Source: an archaeon (GTDB lineage Archaea > Nanobdellota > Nanobdellia > Pacearchaeales > GW2011-AR1). From it: a stretch of DNA of 24,857 bases. Below, in pieces: positions 12,744 to 20,429 of the stretch; position 1 is the stretch's first letter; every line of letters begins with the position of its first letter. The DNA lies in NCBI GenBank assembly GCA_027341315.1, contig DAIENA010000007.1:1-24857 (forward strand), in the 5' to 3' direction. Under the pieces are notes generated by a model. That model searched no databases, was not told the DNA's origin, and saw only the letters and a program-made list of their open reading frames with translations. The translations under genes were made by a program, and so were the position numbers.

Positions 12744-13517
12744 ATGACAAAATCAAAAAATTTGATTAATTATCTAATTCTTGGAACTGTTTTAATGTTT
12801 GGAGGATGTTCAAAGGAGAGATTTATAGAAATTTACAATCCAAAAATAAATAGATTTGTTGAAGAAGAAGACGGAATCAGAGGAACTTTAATAAATAAGA
12901 ATATAGAATACTTTGATAAAAATAACTTGCAGGTTTTTATCGACGCAGATAGTATTGAAAAAAATTCCCTCTTCGAATTCCCAAAAAAGGACGAGTTTAT
13001 CCTCTTGGAAGACAGTTTAATTTTTGAAAGAATAAAAAAGAATCTTGAATTAATAAAAAAAATTGATACCCAAAAAGTAAACATAGACAAGAGATATGAA
13101 CCAATAAAAAATCTCCTTTCCGAACTTAACGAATTTTACAAAAAAGAACCCGAAAGAAATTATAAAACTCTGCGCGAAACTTATATAACAATCGGGGAAA
13201 ATATAAACGACTCGACAGACCTTTCGAATTTATCCTTGGAAGAAGTCTTATCCGGAAAAGGAGGAACTTGCGTGGACATGATTTCTACATTTTGCCCTTT
13301 TTTGAAATATTATGGTTACAATGTGGATTATGTCTTGGGAGAAGTTAATAAGGACACTCTGGACTTTCACACATGGATTAGCGTAAAAATTAACGGAGAA
13401 TCTTTTGACCTTGACCCGACTTGGTATAACAACAATTTTGTTCCGCTAAAAAAAAGAATAAAATTTGAAGCAAATAAAAATACAAAGAGAGATATAATCA
13501 AAAAGAGTAAAAACTAA
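12744..13517 (+). CDS. Lipoprotein with transglutaminase-like domain
   Basis: A 257-residue exported protein. Residues 1-22 are a signal peptide: basic start, hydrophobic core LINYLILGTVLMFG, lipobox ending in Cys22 (FGGC). It should be anchored to the outer face of the membrane. Residues 60-150 are charged and helical. The C-terminal domain has the transglutaminase-like triad: Cys176 in GGTCVD, His209 in FHTW and an Asp in DLDPTW (222 or 224). Such domains in prokaryotes act as peptidases or peptide-modifying enzymes; the substrate is unknown. It carries its own promoter and lies between tRNA-Leu and a convergent small gene 2 bases away. CpG use is intermediate between native and suspected acquired genes here. 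The domain call is good; the exact activity is not known. Confidence 0.85.
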   Translation: MTKSKNLINYLILGTVLMFGGCSKERFIEIYNPKINRFVEEEDGIRGTLINKNIEYFDKNNLQVFIDADSIEKNSLFEFPKKDEFILLEDSLIFERIKKNLELIKKIDTQKVNIDKRYEPIKNLLSELNEFYKKEPERNYKTLRETYITIGENINDSTDLSNLSLEEVLSGKGGTCVDMISTFCPFLKYYGYNVDYVLGEVNKDTLDFHTWISVKINGESFDLDPTWYNNNFVPLKKRIKFEANKNTKRDIIKKSKN

Positions 13518-13519
13518 AA

Positions 13520-13753
13520 TTATTTCTTTTCCTGAAATTTGACGCCTAATTCATGGAGTCTAGAAATATGCATTTGCATTATCTTTTCGACGTTTTGGAT
13601 AACCCGTATCAGCTCGATTCTTTCGGCGGCAAGAGTGTTCAATGCACCTTCGTGAAATCCAATCTCGGACTCCTTTGACATTTTCGCAACTTCGGCGCCG
13701 TCTGTCTTTTTCGACGACAACGCTTTTTCTAAATTATCTTTGTTTATTTCCAT
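13520..13753 (-). CDS. Small helical protein, unknown
   Basis: A 77-residue protein of unknown function. Residues 25-75 form a long amphipathic helix pattern (GFHEGALNTLAAERIELIRVIQNVEKIMQMHI), which suggests a coiled coil or helical hairpin. No Cys, signal peptide or membrane segment. CpG-rich codon use matches native genes, and a TATA box (13775-13782) is centred about 26 bases upstream, so it is likely real. It is divergent from the small membrane protein at 13830. Confidence 0.7.
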   Translation of the reverse strand: MEINKDNLEKALSSKKTDGAEVAKMSKESEIGFHEGALNTLAAERIELIRVIQNVEKIMQMHISRLHELGVKFQEKK

Positions 13754-13774
13754 AACTAAAAAAAAGAAAGAGAG

Positions 13775-13782
13775 TTTAATTA
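13775..13782 (-). promoter_or_regulatory. TATA box of the small helical protein gene
   Basis: TAATTAAA on the minus strand, centred about 26 bases before the start at 13753. Confidence 0.5.
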
Positions 13783-13800
13783 AGTTTTCATTTGGAAAAG

Positions 13801-13808
13801 ATTATAAA
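13801..13808 (+). promoter_or_regulatory. TATA box of the small membrane protein gene
   Basis: ATTATAAA is centred about 26 bases before the ATG at 13830 and decides that start over the upstream in-frame ATG at 13740. Confidence 0.55.
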
Positions 13809-13829
13809 TTTCAAATCAAGATTATTCTT

Positions 13830-14039
13830 ATGACTTCGAGATCGTTCGCTCCGCTGGCTATACTTGCAATTGTTTTACTCGGGATAAATACAATTATTTT
13901 ATTTTCCGGAACTTTTTATCCTGCTCCTTTATCCACAGAAATAATTCTTGGTCTCTGGTTTCAGGTTGTCGGCACACTTTCTTTAGTAACTTGGAGTGTA
14001 TTCACAATAGTAAAAAATTTTATTCAAAAAAATAATTAA
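13830..14039 (+). CDS. Small membrane protein, two transmembrane segments
   Basis: A 69-residue protein with two hydrophobic helices: about 7-28 (PLAILAIVLLGINTIILF) and about 38-62 (IILGLWFQVVGTLSLVTWSVF), joined by a short polar loop and followed by a Lys-rich end. No family recognised. An upstream in-frame ATG at 13740 would add 30 basic residues, but the TATA box sits within that extension, so 13830 is preferred. Confidence 0.7.
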   Translation: MTSRSFAPLAILAIVLLGINTIILFSGTFYPAPLSTEIILGLWFQVVGTLSLVTWSVFTIVKNFIQKNN

Positions 14040-14070
14040 ATTTACTCTTACGGTTACGTTCGTTGTATTG

Positions 14071-14547
14071 TTATATCTCTTGTTCAAATTTCTTTTTTAA
14101 AAAAGGCGAGACAAACTTTTGGATTTTCTTTTTTTGTTGTTCAGTTAGATATCTAAAACCTCTTATTTCTCCAATACAATTTTTTGAATTACATCCGCAC
14201 TTAAAACTACAATTTTTAACCAGATTAATTAAATCGTATTCACTAGTATTATAATTAAATGAAATTTCTTCTCCAATTTGAATATCTCTCAGTGCAACAA
14301 GATTCAAATTCTGCCAATCAATATAGCAGTTTGGATTGCAGGAGTGGTTCAAAAAATCATCAAATTTAACGGTCGATTCCAAAAATTTATTATCATCTAT
14401 CTGCAAAGATTTTGAATTTGTGTGGGTATCATCATCAATTTTTCCATCAAAATGGAATATAATCGAATCTCTTTTAAGTAATTTTTCAGCGAACAATCCT
14501 TTTCCATTATTGGATTTTTTAATTTTGATTGAGGGAGGAATACACAT
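14071..14547 (-). CDS. SET-domain lysine methyltransferase-like protein
   Basis: A 158-residue minimal SET protein that should transfer methyl groups from S-adenosylmethionine to lysine. Motifs in order: GKGLFA (15-20), NHSCNPNC (67-74), GEEISFNY (92-99), and a post-SET zinc segment CGC-x4-C (Cys117, 119, 124) that would complete the site with the SET cysteines. No chromodomain or pre-SET region. Substrate unknown; chromatin or ribosomal proteins are typical. The gene is CpG-poor (about 1.5 per 100 bases by hand count, against about 6.5 in tbp), pointing to acquisition. Its TATA box is shared in spacing with native genes. Confidence 0.9.
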   Translation of the reverse strand: MCIPPSIKIKKSNNGKGLFAEKLLKRDSIIFHFDGKIDDDTHTNSKSLQIDDNKFLESTVKFDDFLNHSCNPNCYIDWQNLNLVALRDIQIGEEISFNYNTSEYDLINLVKNCSFKCGCNSKNCIGEIRGFRYLTEQQKKKIQKFVSPFLKKKFEQEI

Positions 14548-14567
14548 ACTGAGGATTGGATAAATAG

Positions 14568-14575
14568 ATATAAAA
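14568..14575 (-). promoter_or_regulatory. TATA box of the SET gene
   Basis: TTTTATAT on the minus strand, centred about 25 bases before the start at 14547. Confidence 0.5.
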
Positions 14576-14665
14576 AGTTAACTTCCCGTAACCTACAAGT
14601 AGATATGAAGAAATATAATATCATGATTAAGAAAAATTAATAAATATAAATCTTCACTTTAAGAA

Positions 14666-15574
14666 ATGATCTGGTTTATTATCGCCTTTATGTCCATTTT
14701 ATTTTTATCTTTTGAATCTCTTATTGATAAATTACTGGTAGTTAATAAAGAAAAATCCCTTGACCCTCTCGTTGCGTCTTTTTTTAGAAATTTCGCTTTT
14801 TTTGTTATAATTGCTATTTCTGGCGTTCTGGGTGTTTTTGGAAAAATGAATTTTTTTGCAACTTGGATTATTTTTGTCCTGGGAGCATTTTGGATATTAA
14901 ACTCACTTGCTTATGATTTTCTGTTAAAAAATATTGAGATAAGTCGATCAAGCTCCATTACATACATTTTCCCCTTATTACTTTTACCTCTTGACATCTT
15001 GATTTTTGGAGAAAAATTTCTTCCAATTAATGTTGCTGGAATTTTTCTCTTGGTATTAGGATCTTTGACAATGTCTCTATCATTTTCTAAGGGAACATTG
15101 AAAAATCTTTTTTCATGGAAAGTTTATTTATTCCTTTTCATCAAATTTATTATTCTTGCTTTTTCATTAATTTTATTTAGAGAATATAACATCCTATACG
15201 GACTCAACGAAGTGAGTTTTTACTTTAGCGTCTGGATTTTTGTTATCTTAACATATCTTCCAATTATGTTTTTTAAAGGAAAAATGAGAAAGATTGTAAA
15301 AACTGCCTCCGAAAATAAATTTCTTTTAAAAACCTTTGTCTCTAAATCGTTTGATGTGGGCGGTTCAATTCTTTCTTTAATCGCTATAACCTTCACCAAC
15401 ATGACAAAGGTAGAAGCAGTGGGTTCTTTTTTCCCACTATTAGTTCTGATTTTTGCATTTATATTTCAAAAATTAGGATTTAACTTAAAAGAGAATTTCT
15501 CCATAAAAACAACAATCCAGAAAATTATTGGAATCACCTTAATAATTTTTGGGAGCATTATCCTAATTTTTTAA
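14666..15574 (+). CDS. EamA/DMT-family transporter
   Basis: A 302-residue integral membrane protein with about ten hydrophobic helices arranged as two halves of five, the layout of EamA (drug/metabolite transporter) permeases. The first half ends with the typical segment PLLLLPLDILIFGEKFLPINVAGIFLLVLGSL; the second with SFFPLLVLIFAFIF and GITLIIFGSIILIF. Substrate unknown. CpG-poor (about 1.4 per 100 bases) like the adjacent divergent SET gene, so both may have arrived together. It runs convergent with trxB, 12 bases apart. A TATA-like TAAATATA lies at 14641-14648. Confidence 0.88.
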   Translation: MIWFIIAFMSILFLSFESLIDKLLVVNKEKSLDPLVASFFRNFAFFVIIAISGVLGVFGKMNFFATWIIFVLGAFWILNSLAYDFLLKNIEISRSSSITYIFPLLLLPLDILIFGEKFLPINVAGIFLLVLGSLTMSLSFSKGTLKNLFSWKVYLFLFIKFIILAFSLILFREYNILYGLNEVSFYFSVWIFVILTYLPIMFFKGKMRKIVKTASENKFLLKTFVSKSFDVGGSILSLIAITFTNMTKVEAVGSFFPLLVLIFAFIFQKLGFNLKENFSIKTTIQKIIGITLIIFGSIILIF

Positions 15575-15586
15575 ATTTTATTGGAA

Positions 15587-16504
15587 TTAATTTCCTATTT
15601 CAGCCAAATATTTCTCTGCTTCAATTGCAGCTTCACATCCTGTTCCGGCGGCGGTGATTGCCTGCTTGTAGATGTGGTCCTGAACGTCGCCCGCGGCAAA
15701 AACTCCCGGAAGGTTCGTTCGCCTTCTTTCGTCGGTTTTAATAAATCCATATTCGTCGAATTTGATAATTCCTTCGAAGATTTTCACATTCGGAACGTGG
15801 CCGATTGCCAAAAAAACTCCGTCAATTTTGTAATCTTTTGTTTTTTCGGTTTTTGTATTTTTTATCGTGACTGTTTTTAGAGGCGCTTCTCCGACGAGTT
15901 TTACAATTTCTGAATTCCACAGGAATTTTATTTTTGGATTTGACTTAACTTTTTCCTGCATTATTTTACTTGCCTTTAACTCGTCTCTTCGGTGAACAAT
16001 TGTAACTGTTTTTGCAAACTTCGTCAGAAAATTTGCCTCTTCACAGGCGCTGTCCCCTCCGCCGACAACAAAAATTTCCTTATCTTTGTAAAAAAATCCG
16101 TCGCACGTTGCGCACGTGTGAAGCCCGCGGCCCTGAAATTTTTTTTCTTCGGGAAGTCCAAGCCACCTTGCCGAAGCGCCCGTCGAAATAATCACCGCTT
16201 TTACAGAATATTTTTCTTTACCTGCAGTTATTTCATAACCCTCTTTAATTTTTTTAAAACCAGTCACTTCTTTTTGAATAACTTTGGCTCCAAACTTTTC
16301 AGATTGTTTTTTCATTTCCTGCATGAGTGTCGGACCAAGTATTCCATCTGAAAAACCCGGAAAATTTTCAACAGTTGTTGTAAGCATCAATTGTCCGCCT
16401 TCTTCGATTCCGGTAAACACGAGCGGTTTTAACTCGGCCCGGCCGGCATAAATAGCAGCGGTCCAACCCGAGACACCTGCCCCAAGAATAATTAAATTTT
16501 CCAT
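15587..16504 (-). CDS. trxB: Thioredoxin reductase
   Basis: Flavoenzyme that passes electrons from NADPH to thioredoxin. The 305-residue length is typical. It has the N-terminal FAD motif GAGVSGWTAA (with Val-Ser in place of the common Pro-Ala), GGQLMLTTTVENFPGF, redox-active CATC (Cys131, Cys134), NADPH motif GGGDSACEEA, HRRDELKAS, and the C-terminal FAD segment GDVQDHIYKQAITAAGTGC. HRR supports NADPH preference. The leaderless TATA box lies at 16525-16532. CpG-rich like native genes. Confidence 0.96.
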   Translation of the reverse strand: MENLIILGAGVSGWTAAIYAGRAELKPLVFTGIEEGGQLMLTTTVENFPGFSDGILGPTLMQEMKKQSEKFGAKVIQKEVTGFKKIKEGYEITAGKEKYSVKAVIISTGASARWLGLPEEKKFQGRGLHTCATCDGFFYKDKEIFVVGGGDSACEEANFLTKFAKTVTIVHRRDELKASKIMQEKVKSNPKIKFLWNSEIVKLVGEAPLKTVTIKNTKTEKTKDYKIDGVFLAIGHVPNVKIFEGIIKFDEYGFIKTDERRRTNLPGVFAAGDVQDHIYKQAITAAGTGCEAAIEAEKYLAEIGN

Positions 16505-16524
16505 GAAAAGTTTAGGAGATTTTT

Positions 16525-16532
16525 ATTTAAAT
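16525..16532 (-). promoter_or_regulatory. TATA box of trxB
   Basis: ATTTAAAT, centred about 25 bases before the start at 16504 on the minus strand. Confidence 0.55.
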
Positions 16533-16573
16533 AAGTTTGTTAGTTGTGAAGAAAACTGTGAAAATTTTACAGT

Positions 16574-16804
16574 TCATAACTTATCAATTTCTCTAGCAAG
16601 GCTCCGGTCTTTCTCGGTAATTTTATTTTCAGAGTGGGTGGTTAAAGTTATTCGAACTTTATTGTAATTGTGAATTAAAATATTTGGGTGATGCCCGGCT
16701 TTTTGTGCAAGCTTTGCAACCTTGTTAACAAATTCGAGAGCCGACTTAAAATCTTTAAAATTAAAATCTCTTACTAAAAGCATGTCTTCTTCTATCCATT
16801 TCAT
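16574..16804 (-). CDS. Short pterin-4a-carbinolamine dehydratase
   Basis: A 76-residue protein of the PCD/DCoH family, which dehydrates 4a-hydroxy-tetrahydropterins. It has the FNFKDFKSALEFVNKVAKLA helix, the AGHHPNILIHNY active-site segment, VRITLTTHSE and the final TEKDRSLAREID. The usual N-terminal 20-25 residues before the GW are missing, and the conserved Glu four residues before the first His is Gln. Either a compact active form or a protein reused as a stabilising factor. No pterin-dependent hydroxylase is seen in this window. TATA box at about 16825-16832. Confidence 0.85.
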   Translation of the reverse strand: MKWIEEDMLLVRDFNFKDFKSALEFVNKVAKLAQKAGHHPNILIHNYNKVRITLTTHSENKITEKDRSLAREIDKL

Positions 16805-16824
16805 ACAAAATCAAGGCAACAGAA

Positions 16825-16832
16825 CTATTTAT
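16825..16832 (-). promoter_or_regulatory. TATA box of the pterin dehydratase gene
   Basis: ATAAATAG on the minus strand, about 25 bases before the start at 16804. Confidence 0.45.
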
Positions 16833-16850
16833 TTTTTACCTTTATCCTCT

Positions 16851-17108
16851 CTAACGCATGTACATACCCATAGGAATAAAAATGAAAAGGAAGAACAAAA
16901 GAACTAAAAACGAAATTCCTAAACCGACTATGCTTGTTACAAAACCCGCCGTCGAAACCCCGTTTTCATAGATTTTTTTCTGTTTGACTGAGAAAACAAT
17001 TCCAATAATTCCCGCAGGAATACTAAGCACAACCGACCATGAAAAAATAATACTGAAAATTCCCAAAATTAAACTTGTAATCCCGAAGTCGTTCTTTTTT
17101 CCTGCCAT
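16851..17108 (-). CDS. DUF4190-like small membrane protein
   Basis: An 85-residue protein with two hydrophobic segments: FGITSLILGIFSIIFSWSVV to IPAGIIGIVFS (about 8-41) and AGFVTSIVGLGISFLVLLFFLFIF (about 54-78). The LILGI...GI..IVF..KQKK...G...AGF pattern resembles DUF4190 proteins. Function unknown. Expressed divergently from adk from one shared TATA box. Confidence 0.75.
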   Translation of the reverse strand: MAGKKNDFGITSLILGIFSIIFSWSVVLSIPAGIIGIVFSVKQKKIYENGVSTAGFVTSIVGLGISFLVLLFFLFIFIPMGMYMR

Positions 17109-17126
17109 ATTTTGTTTAACATAATA

Positions 17127-17139
17127 ATATATTTAAAAC
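17127..17139. promoter_or_regulatory. Single bidirectional TATA box for the DUF4190-like gene and adk
   Basis: ATATATTTAAAA is the only good TATA element in the 50-bp gap. Its centre (about 17133) is about 25 bases from both start codons (17108 on the minus strand, 17159 on the plus strand). Confidence 0.65.
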
Positions 17140-17158
17140 TTCCTTTGCCCAATAAAAC

Positions 17159-17704
17159 ATGAAAAAAATACTCTTCATTGGCCCGCCCGGCTCAGGAAAA
17201 GGAACCCAGGCAAAGATTTTGGAGCGCAACGGATTCAAGACAATTGGAACCGGAAACTTGATAAGAAATTCTACAGACCCAAAAATAATTCGATACAGGG
17301 AAGTTGAATACCTTGAGGGAAAATTACTTTCTGACAAATTAATTTTTGGATTAATCGAAAAAGAAATTTTAAGTTTACCTAAAAATTGCGAAGGTTACAT
17401 TCTTGACGGAGCCATTAGAAATATTGAACAGGCTAAATATGCCAGAGAAAAAGGAATTGTCAATTTGATATTATATTTTTCCGTCGACGAAAACACAGCG
17501 ATAGAAAGAATATTAAAAAGAAACGGGGGAAGAAGCGACGACAACCTTATCTCGGTTAAAAAACGATTCGAAGAATACAAGGAGAAAACCGAACCAAGTT
17601 TGAAATACCTTAAAAAAAATTTTGAATTTCACAAAATTGACGCTTCAAAAACAATTGAAGAAGTGAATAAAAAAGTTTTGAAAATTTTAAAACTCCGAGA
17701 TTAA
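17159..17704 (+). CDS. adk: Adenylate kinase, short-LID type
   Basis: Interconverts AMP plus ATP and two ADP. The 181-residue protein begins with the P-loop GPPGSGKGTQA (8-18). It has the AMP-binding GTGNLIR, LDGAIRN (where most enzymes have LDGFPRT) and a short LID with RNGGRSDDN, then KRFEEYKEKTEP. The missing Phe-Pro of the AMP lid is unusual, but the Arg is kept. It is followed 30 bases later by argS, which has its own TATA box. Confidence 0.9.
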   Translation: MKKILFIGPPGSGKGTQAKILERNGFKTIGTGNLIRNSTDPKIIRYREVEYLEGKLLSDKLIFGLIEKEILSLPKNCEGYILDGAIRNIEQAKYAREKGIVNLILYFSVDENTAIERILKRNGGRSDDNLISVKKRFEEYKEKTEPSLKYLKKNFEFHKIDASKTIEEVNKKVLKILKLRD

Positions 17705-17712
17705 ATTTATTA
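17705..17712 (+). promoter_or_regulatory. TATA box of argS
   Basis: ATTTATTA is centred about 26 bases before the ATG at 17735. Confidence 0.45.
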
Positions 17713-17734
17713 ATACCTTTTTCCTTTTCATTTA

Positions 17735-19438
17735 ATGAGACAACTAGTTTTTGAAATAATAAAAAAAGCCTTGAAAAAAATGGATGTAAAGTTTGACGAG
17801 GAAAAAATTAAATCTTCTGTTGAAGTTCCAAAAGATTTTTCAAACGGGGATTACGCGTTCCCTTGTTTTGTCCTCGCTCCGGAGATGAAAATGCCCCCGC
17901 ACGAAATAGCAATTCAAATTCGTGAAAAAATCGGAAACGTTCCGCTGGAACTTTCAGACGTCACGACCGCCGGACCTTACCTGAATTTCTTTTTGAACAG
18001 GAACCTGCTCTCTTACGAATTAATTAAAAAAATAAAAAAAGAAAAAGAAAACTTCGGAAAAAACACCGACGGTAAAAGCGAAAAAACAATGATTGAATTT
18101 CCGTCGCCAAATACAAATAAACCTCTTCACCTGGGGCACTTAAGAAATATGGCAATCGGCGAAAGCCTCTCAAGAATTTCTGAAGGAAACGGGGAAAAAG
18201 TGGTGAGAGCAAACTTAAACAATGACCGAGGAATTCATATCTGCAAATCAATTTTAGCTTACCAAAAGTGGGGAAAAGGTAAGACTCCCACAAAAAAAAT
18301 AAAATCGGACCACCTCGTCGGAGATTTTTACGTGATGTATTCCAAAAAAGAAAAAGAAAAACCCGAACTTGAAAATGAAGCACATCTACTTTTGGGAAAA
18401 TGGGAAAAAGGAGATAAACTCACAATTGAAGTCTGGAAAAAAATGAATAAATGGGCGCTTGATGGATTCGAAAAAACTTACAAAGAGTTTGGAATAACTC
18501 ATGACAAAGAATATTTTGAAAGTAACATCTATAAAAAAGGGAAGGAGATAATTCTCGACGGAGTTAAAAAAGGAATTTTTGAACAAACTCCCGACGGAGC
18601 GGTAAAATTTGATTTGAAAAAAGAAGGGCTCGGAGAGAAATATCTTTTAAGGTCCGACGGAACGTCGCTTTACGCAACACAGGACATTTATTTAGCATAT
18701 CTAAAACAAAAAGACTTCAACTTAACAAAAAGTTATTATGTCGTCGGAAACGAGCAGGAATATTATTTCAACGTTTTATTTAAAATTTTGAAAAATTTAA
18801 ACATCCCTCTGAAAGGATTAAAACATATTTCGTACGGAATGGTAAACTTGCCCGACGGAAAAATGAAATCCCGTGAAGGAACGGTAATCGACGCGGACGA
18901 TCTTATTGAAAAAGTTGAAGAGCTTGTAAAAAAAGAAATTTCAAAAAGGGAAAAAATTTCAAGAAAAGAACTTGAAAAAAGAAGCCACATCCTGGCTCTC
19001 GCAGCAATAAAATACATGCTCCTAAAAATTAACATCACAAAAAACATGCTCTTCAATCCAAAGGAGTCTATTTCATTTGAAGGAAACACCGGTCCGTACC
19101 TTTTGTATTCGTACGCGAGAGCTTCTTCAATTATAAAAAAATCAAAAAAAACCGGAAAGATTAATTCCGAAGAAAAACTTGAAGAAAAAGAAATTGAATT
19201 GATGCTGAAAATAAAAGATTTTCCGGGAATAGTAAAAAAAGCCTACACTGAACTTGACCCGTCCGTCGTCGCAAATTATTCTTACGAACTCTCAAAAATA
19301 TTCAACGAATTTTATCATTCTGAAGACGTCATCGGCTCGAAAAAAGAAGATTTAAGAATAAACATCGTAAACTCTTTCAGGCAAACTCTGAAAAATTCGC
19401 TCTATCTTTTGGGAATTGATGTTTTAGAAAAAATGTAA
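17735..19438 (+). CDS. argS: Arginyl-tRNA synthetase
   Basis: Class I synthetase that charges tRNA-Arg. The 567-residue length is normal. An N-terminal Add1 domain recognising the tRNA D-loop (1-110) ends TTAGPYLNFFLNR. The catalytic domain has HLGH (132-135) within PSPNTNKPLHLGHLRN, KFDLKKEG, LLRSDGTSLYATQDIYLA, VVGNEQEYYF, and KMKSREG (376-382) in place of KMSKS. The C-terminal anticodon-binding domain starts near GNTGPYLLYSYARASSI. CpG-rich and AT-biased like native genes. Confidence 0.96.
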   Translation: MRQLVFEIIKKALKKMDVKFDEEKIKSSVEVPKDFSNGDYAFPCFVLAPEMKMPPHEIAIQIREKIGNVPLELSDVTTAGPYLNFFLNRNLLSYELIKKIKKEKENFGKNTDGKSEKTMIEFPSPNTNKPLHLGHLRNMAIGESLSRISEGNGEKVVRANLNNDRGIHICKSILAYQKWGKGKTPTKKIKSDHLVGDFYVMYSKKEKEKPELENEAHLLLGKWEKGDKLTIEVWKKMNKWALDGFEKTYKEFGITHDKEYFESNIYKKGKEIILDGVKKGIFEQTPDGAVKFDLKKEGLGEKYLLRSDGTSLYATQDIYLAYLKQKDFNLTKSYYVVGNEQEYYFNVLFKILKNLNIPLKGLKHISYGMVNLPDGKMKSREGTVIDADDLIEKVEELVKKEISKREKISRKELEKRSHILALAAIKYMLLKINITKNMLFNPKESISFEGNTGPYLLYSYARASSIIKKSKKTGKINSEEKLEEKEIELMLKIKDFPGIVKKAYTELDPSVVANYSYELSKIFNEFYHSEDVIGSKKEDLRINIVNSFRQTLKNSLYLLGIDVLEKM

Positions 19439-19454
19439 GATTTTAGAACCACAA

Positions 19455-19466
19455 ATTATTTAAACA
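19455..19466 (+). promoter_or_regulatory. TATA box of sod
   Basis: AATTATTTAAAC is centred 25 bases before the ATG at 19486 but only about 7 before the ATG at 19468. It therefore favours the second start. Confidence 0.6.
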
Positions 19467-19485
19467 TATGAATTCTGTTTCATAT

Positions 19486-20097
19486 ATGAAATACGAGCCG
19501 GATAAATTAGAGTATTCTTACGACGCACTTGAACCATACATTGACAAAGAAACAATGGAGATTCATTATTCTAAACACTATTTCACGTACGTCAGTAAAT
19601 TAAACGCAGCGCTTGAAAAAAATCCGGAGCTTTACAAAAAATCCGTCGAGGAATTATTGAAAAATTTAAATTCTATTCCTGAAGAAATAAGACAGGCAGT
19701 GATAAATAACGGGGGCGGAACTTACAACCACGGATTTTTCTGGAAGATTTTAAAAAAAGACGTCGAAGCAAAAGGAAAAATTGTTGACGAAATTAAAAAT
19801 AGGTTCGGTTCTTTTGATGAATTCAAAACGAAATTTTCCGAAGCGGCGACAAAAGTATTCGGAAGCGGATGGGCGTGGCTTGTTTACAACAAAAAAGATA
19901 AAAACATTGAAATAATTCCAACGTCCAATCAGGACTCGCCGGTTTCAAAAGGATTGATTCCTCTTTTAGGAATTGACGTCTGGGAGCACGCCTACTATTT
20001 AAAATATCAAAACAAAAGACCTGAATACATCGAAAATTTCTTTAAAGTTATCAACTGGGACAAAGTTAATGAGTTTTATTTGAAAGCAAAAAAATAA
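19486..20097 (+). CDS. sod: Superoxide dismutase, Mn/Fe family
   Basis: Converts superoxide to oxygen and peroxide. With the start at 19486 it has 203 residues. Metal ligands are His27 (MEIHYSKHY), His82 (TYNHGFFW), and Asp and His in [19 protein letters not shown] is present. The segment TSNQDSP carries the Gln typical of the manganese form, so Mn is preferred, though metal choice cannot be settled from sequence. An in-frame ATG six codons earlier (19468) lies too close to the TATA box and is rejected. Together with TrxB it suggests exposure to oxygen. Confidence 0.95.
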   Translation: MKYEPDKLEYSYDALEPYIDKETMEIHYSKHYFTYVSKLNAALEKNPELYKKSVEELLKNLNSIPEEIRQAVINNGGGTYNHGFFWKILKKDVEAKGKIVDEIKNRFGSFDEFKTKFSEAATKVFGSGWAWLVYNKKDKNIEIIPTSNQDSPVSKGLIPLLGIDVWEHAYYLKYQNKRPEYIENFFKVINWDKVNEFYLKAKK

Positions 20098-20124
20098 TTT
20101 TAAAAACCTAAATTCCTTATTTTG

Positions 20125-20391
20125 ATGATGGACGAAGTTGTTTATAGAATAATTGCAATTCTGGGCTTAGTCGTTGTTGTTCTTGGAAATTATTTTTCTC
20201 TGAAAACAAACACCCGGAAAAAATACACCTATCTTCTTTTTGTCGTCGGAGCGGTCTGTCTTCTTTTGTATTCCGTAAGTATTAACGATGTGATTTTCAC
20301 CATCCTTCAGGCGGTTGTGATTGTCACATCTTTAATAGAATATTATATTGTCCACATAAAAAAATCAAAAAGTCCGAAGATAAAACAATAA
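20125..20391 (+). CDS. Small membrane protein, three transmembrane segments
   Basis: An 88-residue protein with hydrophobic helices at about 7-24 (IIAILGLVVVVLGNYF), 34-52 (TYLLFVVGAVCLLLYSV) and 58-77 (FTILQAVVIVTSLIEYYIV), followed by a Lys-rich cytoplasmic end. The layout is like CBU_0592-type or SWEET/PQ-loop half-transporter proteins, but no motif confirms this. Starts are possible at TTG 20122, ATG 20125 and ATG 20128. A TATA box centred near 20102 suits either ATG. Confidence 0.7.
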   Translation: MMDEVVYRIIAILGLVVVVLGNYFSLKTNTRKKYTYLLFVVGAVCLLLYSVSINDVIFTILQAVVIVTSLIEYYIVHIKKSKSPKIKQ

Positions 20392-20399
20392 AACCCAAA

Positions 20400-20407
20400 T
20401 ATTAAAA
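20400..20407 (+). promoter_or_regulatory. TATA box of lig
   Basis: TATTAAAAAC-like element centred about 26 bases before the ATG at 20430. Confidence 0.5.
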
Positions 20408-20429
20408 ACGCTTCTTCCTTCTAAAAGTA

